This document shows, in pieces, positions 17,562 through 25,740 of a DNA stretch of 64,000 bases. Positions within the stretch are counted from its first letter, which is position 1; every line of letters begins with the position of its first letter. Where the stretch lies: the NCBI RefSeq assembly GCF_009733595.1, contig NZ_WOFH01000004.1:372001-436000 (forward strand), read 5' to 3'. The DNA is from Actinomadura litoris. GTDB taxonomy: Bacteria > Actinomycetota > Actinomycetes > Streptosporangiales > Streptosporangiaceae. The position numbers were made by a program, and so were the translations under genes. The notes under the pieces were generated by a model. That model had not been told where the DNA came from. It was given only the letters and a program-made list of their open reading frames with translations, and did no database searches.

Positions 17562-17691
17562 GGGCCCCAACCTAGTTCAGAGCGGGGTCCGGCGAGGCCG
17601 GGACGCCCGCGCGCGGGGCCGCGGGGCGGGGGCGGCGATCCTTGACTTTCGTCGGTGTCGGCGCAGATCACCGGCTTGTAGCGTGGGGCGG
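17562..17691. promoter_or_regulatory. Divergent promoter region of two two-component systems with GACTTTCG element
   Basis: The 130 bp lie between two divergent kinase genes. On + , GACTTTCG (17644-17651) lies 27 nt before TAGCGT (17679-17684), which is 7 nt before GTG 17692. On - , TAGGTT (17574-17569) is 7 nt before GTG 17561. Both transcripts look leaderless. The GACTTTCG element recurs near other genes in the window at fixed distances, suggesting binding by one of these response regulators. Confidence 0.6.
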
Positions 17692-19602
17692 GTGAGCGAG
17701 TCGGGTGCCGGTGCGCGGGCCGGTGTGGTGGGGGGCGCCGTGTGGCGGCTGCTGGCGCGGCTGGTGGCGCGGTCGCTGGCGCGGTTGCTGGCGCGGACGC
17801 CGTGGGAGGTGCCGTCGCGGGTGCCGTCGCCGGGGGAGGTGCGGGCGCGGTTGCGGCGTCCGACGCGGGCGGCGCTGGTCAGGGACGCGGTGCTGTTCGC
17901 GGTGCCGGCGCTGCCGGTGGCGGGCGGGCCGCTGCTGCCGGTCACCGGGGAGTGGGCCTGGTGGGCGCAGGTGGGCGGGCTCGCGGTGTGGGCGGCCGCG
18001 GTGGCGGTGTCGCGGGTGTGGCCGCTGGCGGCGGTGTGGGCGACGCTGGGGCTGCTGCTGGTGAGCGGCAACTACGTGTTCGGGGTGCCGGTGGCGTCCT
18101 ATCTGGCGGGGCGGCGGATGCGGCAGGCGCGTCCGGTGCTGTGGACGTTCACGGCCGTGTTCGTGGGGTGGACGCTGTTCCAGCTGGTGCGGGGCGTGCA
18201 GGTGACGTCCTGGTTCCCGCTGACGATCTGGCTGGTGCTGCTGGGCGTCCTGCCGTGGCTGGTGGGCCGGTACTGGCAGCAGTACCAGGAGCTGCTGCGG
18301 GCGGGGTGGGAGCGCGCGGACCGGCTGGAGCGCGAGCAGCGGATCATCGCCGACCGGGAGCGGCTGCGCGAGCGCGCCCGGATCGCGCAGGACATGCACG
18401 ACTCGCTGGGGCACGAGCTGGCGTTGATCGCGGTGCGGGCGGGGGCGCTGCAGGTCTCGGCGGGGCTGGCCGAGCGGCACCGGGTCGCGGCGGCGGAGCT
18501 GCGGGCGGGCGCGGCGGAGGCGACCGAGCACCTGCGGGAGATCATCGGGGTGCTGCGCGAGGACGGCGGCGGGGCCGCCGGGGAGGGCGCCGGGGAGGTG
18601 GGGGGTGGGCCGCGGATCCGCCCGGCCCGCGAGAGCATCCCCGACCTGGTGGAGCGGGCGCGGGCGTCGGGCGTCCCGATCCGCCTGGCCCCCACCGGCG
18701 CGGGCGGCGACCCGGACGGCGACCCGGACGGCGGTGTGGGCGGCGGTGTGGGCGGCGGAGTGGGCGGGGTGACGCCGGTGGACGCCGAGGAGGTCGCGGG
18801 TCTGGTGCGGCTCGCGGCGCACCGGGTCGTCCAGGAGGGCATCACCAACGCGGCCAAGCACGCCCCGGGCGCGGCGGTGACGGTGTCGGTGACGCGCCGC
18901 GCCGACACCGACACAGGCGCGGACGGGCATGGGCGCGGGGTGATCTGTGTGCGGGTGGTGAACGAGCCGCCCGCGCAGCCGCCGCTGCTGCCCTCGGGCG
19001 GCGGGCGGGGGCTGACGGGGCTGGCCGAGCGGGTGCGGGTGGCGGGCGGGACGCTGCGGGCGGGCACCTCCGGCGACGGCGGGTTCGAGGTCGTCGCGGA
19101 GATGCCCGTGGCGCCGACGGCGCCCGCCGCGCCGCAGGGCCCCGCCGCCGATGCCTCCGGTCCGGTCGAGGGGCGGGGGGAGTGGGCGTCGGAGTCGGCG
19201 CGGCATCTGGCGCGCGAGCGCCGGCAGGTGCGGCGCGGCCTGGTCACGGCGATCGCGGTCCCGGCCGGGCTGATCCTGGTGCTGTCGACGGTGATGGTCG
19301 GCTACTACGTCCGGTCGACGTTCACCTCGGAGCTGAAACCGGCCGACTACGACGCGCTGCGCGTGGGCGACCCGCAGGCGCGGGTGGAGCGGGTGCTGCC
19401 GGAGCGGGAGGCGATGGGGGTGGGGGAGGTCCGCGCGCGGGTGCCGGAGCCGGCGGGCGCGGACTGCCGCTACTACCGTTCCAACACCAACCTGCTGGGC
19501 CTGGCGCGCGTTTACCGGTTGTGCTTCGCGGATGGCAGGCTGATCGGCAAGAACACCTACCGGACCGGGCAGGGCGCGACGATCGGGGAGGACAAGGGGT
19601 GA
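17692..19602 (+). CDS. Sensor histidine kinase with an extra C-terminal membrane helix and extracytoplasmic domain
   Basis: A 636-residue HisKA_3-type kinase. Membrane segments lie at about residues 60-200. The phospho-acceptor helix is RIAQDMHDSLGHELALI (His236), followed by the ATPase domain with VQEGITNAAKHA and GGGRGLTGLAERV. A Gly repeat (GGVGGGVGGGVGG, near residues 345-357) interrupts the linker. Unusually, after the ATPase domain there is a further membrane helix (about residues 516-540, AVPAGLILVLSTVMVGYYV) and a roughly 95-residue domain with two Cys (ADCRYYR and RLCFADG) that reads like a small SmpA/BamE-like module. GTG 17692 is leaderless. It is coupled to the response regulator by GTGA. 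Confidence 0.9.
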   Translation: MSESGAGARAGVVGGAVWRLLARLVARSLARLLARTPWEVPSRVPSPGEVRARLRRPTRAALVRDAVLFAVPALPVAGGPLLPVTGEWAWWAQVGGLAVWAAAVAVSRVWPLAAVWATLGLLLVSGNYVFGVPVASYLAGRRMRQARPVLWTFTAVFVGWTLFQLVRGVQVTSWFPLTIWLVLLGVLPWLVGRYWQQYQELLRAGWERADRLEREQRIIADRERLRERARIAQDMHDSLGHELALIAVRAGALQVSAGLAERHRVAAAELRAGAAEATEHLREIIGVLREDGGGAAGEGAGEVGGGPRIRPARESIPDLVERARASGVPIRLAPTGAGGDPDGDPDGGVGGGVGGGVGGVTPVDAEEVAGLVRLAAHRVVQEGITNAAKHAPGAAVTVSVTRRADTDTGADGHGRGVICVRVVNEPPAQPPLLPSGGGRGLTGLAERVRVAGGTLRAGTSGDGGFEVVAEMPVAPTAPAAPQGPAADASGPVEGRGEWASESARHLARERRQVRRGLVTAIAVPAGLILVLSTVMVGYYVRSTFTSELKPADYDALRVGDPQARVERVLPEREAMGVGEVRARVPEPAGADCRYYRSNTNLLGLARVYRLCFADGRLIGKNTYRTGQGATIGEDKG

Positions 19603-20276
19603 TCAGGGTTCTGCTCGCCGACGACGAGGCGATGATCCGCGCGGGGGTGCGGGCGATCCTGGCGGCGGACGCGGGGATCGAGGTGGTCGCGGAGGCCGCC
19701 GACGGGCGGGAGGCGGTGGAGGCCGCGCTGGCGCACCGCCCGGACGTGGCGCTGCTGGACATCCGCATGCCGCGGCTGGACGGGCTGGCGGCCGCGGCGG
19801 AGCTGAACCGGCTGTCGCCCGCCACCGGCGTGATCATGCTGACGACGTTCGGTGAGGACGAGTACATCGCGCGGGCGCTGTCGGGCGGCGCGAGCGGGTT
19901 CCTGCTGAAGTCGGGGGACCCGCGCGAGCTGATCGCGGGGGTCCGCGCGGTCGCGGGCGGCGCGGCCTACCTGTCGCCGCAGGTCGCCCACCGGGTGATC
20001 ACCGAGTTGGGCGGCGGGCGGATGGCGGTCGGCGCGCGGGCGCGGGAGCGCACCGAGGCGCTGACGCCGCGGGAGCGGCAGGTGCTGGCGCTGCTGGGCG
20101 CGGGACTGTCCAACGCGGAGATCGCGCGGCGGCTGCACGTGGTGGAGGGGACGGTGAAGGCGTATGTGAGCGCGATCCTGACGCGCCTGGACGTCCGCAA
20201 CCGGGTGCAGGCGGCGGTGCTGGCCTATGAGGCGGGCCTGGTCGAGGGCGGCGAGGAGTCCCCCCGCCCCGCCTGA
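19599..20276 (+). CDS. LuxR/NarL-family response regulator
   Basis: A 225-residue response regulator. Acidic pocket LADDE, phospho-acceptor Asp54 (ALLDIRMP), Lys in FLLKSGD, and LuxR-type helix-turn-helix LTPRERQVLALLGAGLSNAE then VVEGTVKAYVSAILTRL. The GTG start overlaps the kinase TGA (GTGA at 19599-19602). Convergent with the ABC permease gene; the 56 bp between them are GC-rich with short inverted repeats. Confidence 0.95.
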   Translation: MIRVLLADDEAMIRAGVRAILAADAGIEVVAEAADGREAVEAALAHRPDVALLDIRMPRLDGLAAAAELNRLSPATGVIMLTTFGEDEYIARALSGGASGFLLKSGDPRELIAGVRAVAGGAAYLSPQVAHRVITELGGGRMAVGARARERTEALTPRERQVLALLGAGLSNAEIARRLHVVEGTVKAYVSAILTRLDVRNRVQAAVLAYEAGLVEGGEESPRPA

Positions 20277-20332
20277 CGCCCTCCGGGCCGGGACGCGGCG
20301 GCCGCGCCCCGGGGCCCGGGGCCTTGCCGGGG

Positions 20333-21169
20333 TCAGGCGTCGCGGCGGCGCAGCACGGTGATCCCCCCGGCGAGCGCGGCGAGGGTCCAGGCGGTGAGGA
20401 TCGCCAGCCCGGCGGCGGCCGGGTAGGGGGCGTCCTCGGGGCTGAGGAAGTGCCGGCCGGCGCTGCTGGGCAGCGCGTCCGCGACGTGCGCCAGCACCGT
20501 CGAGCCGCTGTTGGCCAGCGTCAGCGGCAGCACCATCAGGAACAGGAACGCGCTGGTGAGGGTCGCGGCGGTGCTGCGCAGCACCGCCCCCACGCCCAGG
20601 ATCATCAGGCTGACCAGCGCCAGGTACAGGCCGGTGGCGGGCGCGTCGCGGGCCAGGTCGGCGGCGCGCAGCCGCCCCCACTCGCCGAGGGCGGGGTAGG
20701 CGGTCGCGGTCCCGGCGAGGGCCAGCACGACCCCGGTGGGGAACACCACGGCCGCGACCACGGCGCCCTTGGCCAGCAGCATCCGCGTCCGGACCGGCAC
20801 CCACTGCAGGGTCGCGCGGACCGCGCCGGTCGCGTACTCGCCGGTGATGACCAGGATCGCCAGGGTCAGCACGACGAACTGCACCATGTCGACCGCCCCG
20901 GTCGCGAGCCCGCTGACCGACACCACCCCGGGCGGGTCGGTGCCGTCGGGGTCGGTGTTGGCGCCGACCGTCGCCGTCCCCAGGATCAGGCACATGAGGA
21001 CCATCATCAGCAGCGACCCGGCCAGCCCCCACCAGGTGGAGCGGACCGACCACAGCTTGGTCCACTCGGCGGCGACCGCGCCGCGCGTCCCCCCGCCCGC
21101 GCGGGGCCCGGCGCCGGGAGCACCGTTGTGAGCCTCGATGTGGAGGCCGGTGTGCACGTCGGTGGTCAC
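20333..21169 (-). CDS. ABC-2 type transporter permease
   Basis: A 278-residue membrane protein with about six hydrophobic segments. It begins with a soluble N-terminus and the AAEWTKLWSVRSTWW motif typical of actinobacterial ABC-2 permeases that pair with a CcmA-type ATPase. Segments include SLLMMVLMCLILG, FVVLTLAILVITGEYATG and LTSAFLFLMVLPLTL. The start GTG 21169 overlaps the stop of the ATPase gene (GTGA). The substrate is unknown; such exporters next to LuxR-type two-component systems often give resistance to antimicrobial peptides or lipids. Confidence 0.9.
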   Translation of the reverse strand: MTTDVHTGLHIEAHNGAPGAGPRAGGGTRGAVAAEWTKLWSVRSTWWGLAGSLLMMVLMCLILGTATVGANTDPDGTDPPGVVSVSGLATGAVDMVQFVVLTLAILVITGEYATGAVRATLQWVPVRTRMLLAKGAVVAAVVFPTGVVLALAGTATAYPALGEWGRLRAADLARDAPATGLYLALVSLMILGVGAVLRSTAATLTSAFLFLMVLPLTLANSGSTVLAHVADALPSSAGRHFLSPEDAPYPAAAGLAILTAWTLAALAGGITVLRRRDA

Positions 21170-22113
21170 GGGTGCCGCTCCGCTCCGGGGGTGGACGCGC
21201 CGTACTCGACGCTGGTGCCGGTCAGTTCCATGTACGCCTCCTCCAGGGACGCCTTCACCTCGCTGAGCTCCAGGACCGGCGCGCCGACCGCGTGGGCGGC
21301 CATCCCGACCTCCTCCAGCGGCAGCCCGGTGACCAGCAGCTCGCCGTCGGCGACGCGCGCGACCTCGACCTTCGCCCCGGGCCCGGGCGCGGGCGCGGTT
21401 TCGAGGCGCTCGGCCAGGCGCGGGGCGTGCGGGCTGCGGACCCGGACGGCGTTGCGGGAGCTGCCCGCGATGACCTCGGCGACCGGCGCGTCCGCGATCA
21501 GCCGCCCCTTCCCGATCACCACGAGCCGGTCGGCGGTGAGCTGCATCTCGCTCATGAGGTGGCTGGAGACGAACACGGTGCGGCCCTCGGCGGCCAGCGA
21601 CCGCATGAGCCGCCGCACCCACCGGACGCCGTCGGGGTCCAGGCCGTTGACGGGCTCGTCGAACATCAGCACCGCCGGGTCGCCCAGCAGCGCCCCGGCG
21701 ATGCCGAGCCGCTGCCCCATGCCCAGGGAGAACGACCCGGCGCGCCTCCCGGCGACGCCCTCCAACCCGACCGTCGCCAGGACCTCCTCCACGCGGCGGG
21801 CCGCGATGCCGTTGCTGCGCGCCATCGCCAGCAGGTGCCGCCGCGCGGACCGCCCGGGGTGGAGGGCCCCGGCGTCCAGCAGCGCCCCCACCTCCCGCAG
21901 CGGGTGCCGCAGCGCGGCGTAGGGGCGGCCGCCGACCAGGGCGTGCCCGCCGGTGGGGCGGTCCAGGCCGAGGATCATCCGCATCGTGGTGGACTTCCCC
22001 GCGCCGTTGGGTCCGAGGAACCCGGTGACGAGCCCCGGAGCGACGTCCAGGGTGAGGTCCCGCACGGCGGTGGTGTCCCCGTAGCGTTTCGTCAGCCGCC
22101 GCAATGTGATCAT
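21166..22113 (-). CDS. ABC transporter ATP-binding protein
   Basis: A 315-residue ATPase. Walker A is GPNGAGKST; the signature is SFSLGMGQRLGIA, with the degenerate SLG(M)GQ seen in this family; Walker B is AVLMFDEPVNGLDPDG; the switch His is in FVSSHLMSEM. A C-terminal accessory domain of about 90 residues follows. GGGAGG sits 4-5 nt before ATG 22113. It forms a two-gene exporter operon with the permease. A promoter with TAGCGT at 22152-22147 and a CGAAAGTC element 49 nt further upstream precedes it. Confidence 0.94.
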   Translation of the reverse strand: MITLRRLTKRYGDTTAVRDLTLDVAPGLVTGFLGPNGAGKSTTMRMILGLDRPTGGHALVGGRPYAALRHPLREVGALLDAGALHPGRSARRHLLAMARSNGIAARRVEEVLATVGLEGVAGRRAGSFSLGMGQRLGIAGALLGDPAVLMFDEPVNGLDPDGVRWVRRLMRSLAAEGRTVFVSSHLMSEMQLTADRLVVIGKGRLIADAPVAEVIAGSSRNAVRVRSPHAPRLAERLETAPAPGPGAKVEVARVADGELLVTGLPLEEVGMAAHAVGAPVLELSEVKASLEEAYMELTGTSVEYGASTPGAERHP

Positions 22114-22146
22114 CAAGCCTCCCGGCCGGTGTCGGTCGCGGATCCG

Positions 22147-22209
22147 ACGCTAGGAGGCGGGCCGGGCCCCGCGCAGTGCGCGTTCGTCGCCCCCGCCCCC
22201 CGACTTTCG
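22147..22209 (-). promoter_or_regulatory. Promoter of the ABC exporter with upstream CGAAAGTC element
   Basis: On the - strand, TAGCGT (22152-22147) is a candidate -10 for the ATPase gene, leaving a leader of about 27 nt that contains GGGAGG. CGAAAGTC (22209-22202) lies exactly 49 nt upstream of it. The same pair with the same 49-nt gap precedes the DedA gene. The element is the inverse of GACTTTCG found in the divergent kinase promoter, so a response-regulator site is inferred. Confidence 0.55.
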
Positions 22210-22277
22210 ACAGGGGACGGCAGGCAGGGCGCGGCGGGGCGCGGCGGGTCGCCGGGACGCCGGGGGGGGCGGACATG

Positions 22278-22329
22278 CGGACGGGCCGGGCCCGGCGGCA
22301 TGTGGGCGCCGCCGGGCCCGGCCCGTCCG
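22278..22329. terminator. Perfect 22-bp inverted repeat, terminator
   Basis: Bases 22278-22299 pair without mismatch with 22308-22329 around an 8-nt loop (ATGTGGGC). It lies 17 bp beyond the 3' end of the PAP2 gene on the - strand and upstream of the ABC exporter promoter, so it should insulate the two. It is the strongest hairpin noticed in the window. There is no T-tract. Confidence 0.8.
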
Positions 22330-22346
22330 GAAGAGGTGCGAGGGTG

Positions 22347-23135
22347 CTAGGGGAGCGGCGGCCGCTCGGAGACGCCGCGCGCCGCGCCCATCACGTCAGG
22401 TGTGGTGACCGCCGCGTCCCCGCCCACCGCGCGGGACACCCCACCGGGCACCGCACCGCCCACCGGGACGACCGGACGCGCCGCCCCGAGCCCGGCCGCA
22501 CCTCCCAGGCCGCCCAGGCCGTCCGGGGGGACCCCCGGGGAGGCGCCCAGCAGGGCCGCGCCCACCGGGACGTCCCGCAGCCTGTCCACCAGTGGCGCCG
22601 CGACCCGCACCAGCAGCAGCGCCACGACCGGCGCGACCACGCACCCCACCGCGAACCCGGCCGCGACGTCGTGGGGGTAGTGCACCCCGACGAACACGCG
22701 GGAGAACGCCATCAGCGCCGCCAGCGGCAGCACCAGCGGCGCCGTCGCCCGCCAGGCCACCACGAGCGCCGCCGCCGACCCCGCCGCGATCGTCGCGTGG
22801 TTGCTCGGGAACGACCAGTCGCCCGGCGCGGGGCACGCCGCGATGTGCACGGCGCCCGCCACCGCCCGGCAGGGCCGCTCCTCCCGCAGGTACCCCTTGG
22901 ACACCTCGCTGACCAGGTACGCCGCGACCATCGCGACCGGCGCCGCCAGCGCCAGGCCCATCGCCCGGCCGTCGCCGCCGCGGGCCCGCCACCAGCCCGC
23001 CGCGAACAGCGCGGCGAACAGCAGCAGCCCCGCGTTCGTCCCGACGTCGGCGGCGGTGTGCACCCAGGGCGGTGTGCCGTCCGCGAACCCGGTGACGTCC
23101 CGGTAGATCTCGACGCTGACGTCGGGCGCTCGCAT
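22347..23135 (-). CDS. PAP2-family membrane phosphatase (undecaprenyl-diphosphate or phospholipid phosphatase type)
   Basis: A 262-residue polytopic PAP2 enzyme. Motif 1 is KGYLREERP, motif 2 PSNHA (usual PSGH), and motif 3 SRVFVGVHYPHDV with the catalytic His and Asp. Five or six membrane segments are visible, then a Gly/Pro-rich cytoplasmic tail. GAGGGAG precedes ATG 23135. The PHO-box-like direct repeats at 23196-23228 suggest phosphate-starvation control, which would fit a phosphatase that recycles lipid-linked phosphate. Confidence 0.92.
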   Translation of the reverse strand: MRAPDVSVEIYRDVTGFADGTPPWVHTAADVGTNAGLLLFAALFAAGWWRARGGDGRAMGLALAAPVAMVAAYLVSEVSKGYLREERPCRAVAGAVHIAACPAPGDWSFPSNHATIAAGSAAALVVAWRATAPLVLPLAALMAFSRVFVGVHYPHDVAAGFAVGCVVAPVVALLLVRVAAPLVDRLRDVPVGAALLGASPGVPPDGLGGLGGAAGLGAARPVVPVGGAVPGGVSRAVGGDAAVTTPDVMGAARGVSERPPLP

Positions 23136-23195
23136 GCTCTCCCTCACGGTCGCGGGTGGTCCTCCCGGGGGTGTGACCCCGGCAGAACCACCGAA

Positions 23196-23228
23196 GTTCA
23201 TCTTTTGTTCACCTTTCGTCAAGACTGT
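23196..23228. promoter_or_regulatory. PHO-box-like tandem 11-bp repeats
   Basis: GTTCATCTTTT (23196-23206), GTTCACCTTTC (23207-23217) and a weaker GTCAAGACTGT (23218-23228) are contiguous 11-bp units on the + strand. This matches the 11-bp direct-repeat architecture (GTTCACC plus an A/T-rich tail) of PhoP-binding PHO boxes known in Streptomyces. The array lies 60-93 bp upstream of the PAP2 phosphatase start. PhoP control is inferred. Confidence 0.6.
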
Positions 23229-23294
23229 CACGGCGCGGCGGGCGCCCGCCGGGATTCGGGCACGTTCCACAAGGGGGAGACGGGGGCGGACGGT

Positions 23295-23957
23295 TCAGAC
23301 GGGGGTCCCGGACGTCTCGGGGGCCTCCGCGCCCTCCCCGCCGGAGGCCGCCGCGCCGCCCCGGGCACGGCGGTGCCGCAGGAACCGGACGCCCTCGACG
23401 ACGCCCGTCACCGCCAGCGCCAACCCCAGCCCCACCGCGACGCCCTTGATCGGGTCGTCCTCGAACGCGACGCCGCCCAGGTAGCCCAGCAGCGTCCCGT
23501 ACACCGCCCACGACACCGCCGCGATCGCCGCGAACGGCGTGAAGGACCGCAGCGGGTACCGGATGACGCCCATCGTCATCGTCACCGCCGTCCGCCCGCC
23601 CGGCACGTACCGGGCGACGACCAGGATCAGCCCGCCGCGCTCGTCCATCGTCCGCCGCGCCCACCCGAACGCGGCGTGCCGCCGCGTCCCCGGCCGCAGC
23701 GACCGCGTCAGCCGCCCGCCCGACCCCCGCCCGATCAGATAGGCGACATGGTCCCCGGTGAACGCGCCGAGCGCCGCCAGCACCACCACCAGCACCGGCT
23801 CGGGACGCCCCGACGCCGCGTACACCCCCGCGGTGATCACCATGCTCTCGCTCGGCACCACCGGGAAGAACCCGTCGAGCGCGGCCACCGCGAACAACGC
23901 CAGATAGAACCAGGGCGAGGTCACCGCCGTGTGCAGGAAGTCCACAACACCGTCCAT
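23295..23957 (-). CDS. DedA family membrane protein
   Basis: A 220-residue DedA/SNARE-associated (VTT domain) protein. Family signatures are FPVVPSESMVITAGVYAASG, LGAFTGDHVAYLIGR and ARYVPGGRTAVTMTMG. Four to five membrane segments are followed by an Arg/Gly-rich cytoplasmic tail. ATG 23957 is chosen over GTG 23963 because TAGCGT (23970-23965) then lies 7 nt upstream, as at other leaderless genes here. DedA proteins are linked to undecaprenyl-phosphate or phospholipid flipping, which fits the neighbouring PAP2 phosphatase. Confidence 0.93.
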   Translation of the reverse strand: MDGVVDFLHTAVTSPWFYLALFAVAALDGFFPVVPSESMVITAGVYAASGRPEPVLVVVLAALGAFTGDHVAYLIGRGSGGRLTRSLRPGTRRHAAFGWARRTMDERGGLILVVARYVPGGRTAVTMTMGVIRYPLRSFTPFAAIAAVSWAVYGTLLGYLGGVAFEDDPIKGVAVGLGLALAVTGVVEGVRFLRHRRARGGAAASGGEGAEAPETSGTPV

Positions 23958-24267
23958 GTCCACAACGCTAGGTAACGGTCACCCGTGGTGGCATCGGACG
24001 GAAGATCGGGACCATCCCCGACTTTCGGCAGTACACGACCCGCCCCCGCCAGGTCCCTGAGGGGGAGGACCCCACCGCCCCGCACCCCGAAAGAACGACG
24101 TCCCGCCCCGCCCCCGCCGCAGGGTGACCGGCGGCCACCACACCGCCCATGCCCCCACCGGACGGCCGTGCACCTCCGGTACGAGACCCGCCGTGGCTCT
24201 CCCGGGTGACGCGCGGCGAACACCCCGATCCCTACCGTGATGACCCTCGACCACCACGGGAGCCCAT
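23958..24267. promoter_or_regulatory. 310-bp divergent intergenic region with TAGCGT box and inverted GACTTTCG element
   Basis: No gene is visible. For dedA (-), TAGCGT at 23970-23965 is followed by the start 7 nt later, and CGAAAGTC at 24027-24020 lies exactly 49 nt upstream, the same geometry as at the ABC exporter. For the + serine hydrolase, GGGAG (near 24259) is its ribosome site; no clear promoter is visible. The rest (24030-24250) is GC-rich and featureless. Confidence 0.5.
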
Positions 24268-25470
24268 GTGACCAGGCATAGGCGCGCGCTGGGCGGCGCG
24301 CTCACCCTCGCGGCGGCCGCCGCCACCGCGACCGCCCTCACCGTCCACCACACCCCGGGACGCGCCGCCGCCGCGGCCACACCGGCCACACCGCCCAATC
24401 CGTCCGGCGGCGCCGACCACGGGCGGCTCCGCGCGATCCTGCGGCGCCTCACCACCCGCGACGGCGCCCCCGGAGCGCTCCTGCAGTACCGCGACCGCAC
24501 CGGCGACACCGTCCTGACCGGCGGCGACGCCGACATCACCCGGCACACGCCGATGCGGCCCGACAGCCGGTTCCGGATCGGCAGCATGACCAAACCGTTC
24601 ATCGCGACCGTCGTCCTGCAACTCGCGGGGGAGCACCGCCTCGCCCTGGACGCACCCGTCGAGCGGTACCTGCCCGGCGTCGTCCGCGGCCACGGCAACG
24701 ACGGCCGCGTCATCACCGTCCGGCAGCTCCTCCAGCACACCAGCGGCGTCCCCGACTACCTCACCTACCTCTCACCGCTGGACATCCTCAAGGACCCCAC
24801 CGCCCACCACGACACCCGCGACCTGGTGAACCTCGCGCTCGCCCACCCCCCGACCTTCGCGCCCGGCACCGGCTGGCGCTACTCCAACACCGGCTACCTC
24901 CTCACCGGCATGCTCATCGAACGCGTCACCGGCCACACCTACGCCGAGGAGATCCACCACCGCGTCATCACCCCCCTCGACCTCGACGGCACCTCCGTAC
25001 CGGGCGACTCCCCGCAGATCCCCGGCCCGCACCCGCGCGGCTACGCCCGCCCCGGCGAGGACGCGCCGCTCCTGGACACCACCGCCGTCAACCCCTCCGC
25101 CGCGGGCGCGGCCGGCGAGATGATCTCCACCGGCACCGACATCAACCGGTTCTTCGACGCCCTCGTCCGCGGCGCGCTGCTGCGCCCCGCCCAGCTCCGC
25201 GAGATGACACGCACCCGCCCCACCGGCCACCCCGACGGCGTCGCCTACGGCCTGGGCCTGGAGAGCAGGCCGCTGCCCTGCGGCGGCCTGTACTGGGGGC
25301 ACACCGGCGACATGCTCGGCTTCGAGACCATGGGCGGCGCCACCCGCGACGGCGCCCAGGCGACCGTCATGGTCAACCTCGGCCCGGGCGGCCCGGACGC
25401 GCAGCGCGCGGACATGAAGGCCGCCATCGAAACGGCACTCTGCCCGCCCCGCCCCACCACCGCACGCTGA
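24268..25470 (+). CDS. Secreted serine hydrolase (beta-lactamase/D-Ala-D-Ala carboxypeptidase family)
   Basis: A 400-residue protein with a signal peptide (RHRR then ALGGALTLAAAAATATAL). Motifs are SMTK (Ser106), HTSGVPDY, YSNTGY as the YxN box and WGHTGDMLGF near the third box, so HTG replaces KTG as in many DD-peptidases of this family. GTG 24268 has GGGAG upstream. Overall layout and several motifs match the enzyme at 9428-10627, so the two are paralogues. The substrate is likely peptidoglycan or a peptide, but this is inferred. Confidence 0.9.
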   Translation: MTRHRRALGGALTLAAAAATATALTVHHTPGRAAAAATPATPPNPSGGADHGRLRAILRRLTTRDGAPGALLQYRDRTGDTVLTGGDADITRHTPMRPDSRFRIGSMTKPFIATVVLQLAGEHRLALDAPVERYLPGVVRGHGNDGRVITVRQLLQHTSGVPDYLTYLSPLDILKDPTAHHDTRDLVNLALAHPPTFAPGTGWRYSNTGYLLTGMLIERVTGHTYAEEIHHRVITPLDLDGTSVPGDSPQIPGPHPRGYARPGEDAPLLDTTAVNPSAAGAAGEMISTGTDINRFFDALVRGALLRPAQLREMTRTRPTGHPDGVAYGLGLESRPLPCGGLYWGHTGDMLGFETMGGATRDGAQATVMVNLGPGGPDAQRADMKAAIETALCPPRPTTAR

Positions 25471-25740
25471 CAGCCCCGCACCCGACCCCCCGCACATACG
25501 AGACGGCCGCCCTACCTGGCCCCGAACCCCTCCACCACCACGCGGCGCCCACCGGCCACCGGACGGTCGGCGCCGGTCACCGGCGCCGCACGCCCAACGC
25601 CCGGCAGGCGGCGCGGCGGGGGAGGCGGCACCACCCCGCCCGGCGAAACCGATCACCGGCGCCCCACCGCGCCGCCGCACCGCTTCGCGACGCTGCCCGC
25701 TGCCCGCGCCGCCCCAGCGCCGGTCGGGGCGCGCGTCCGC

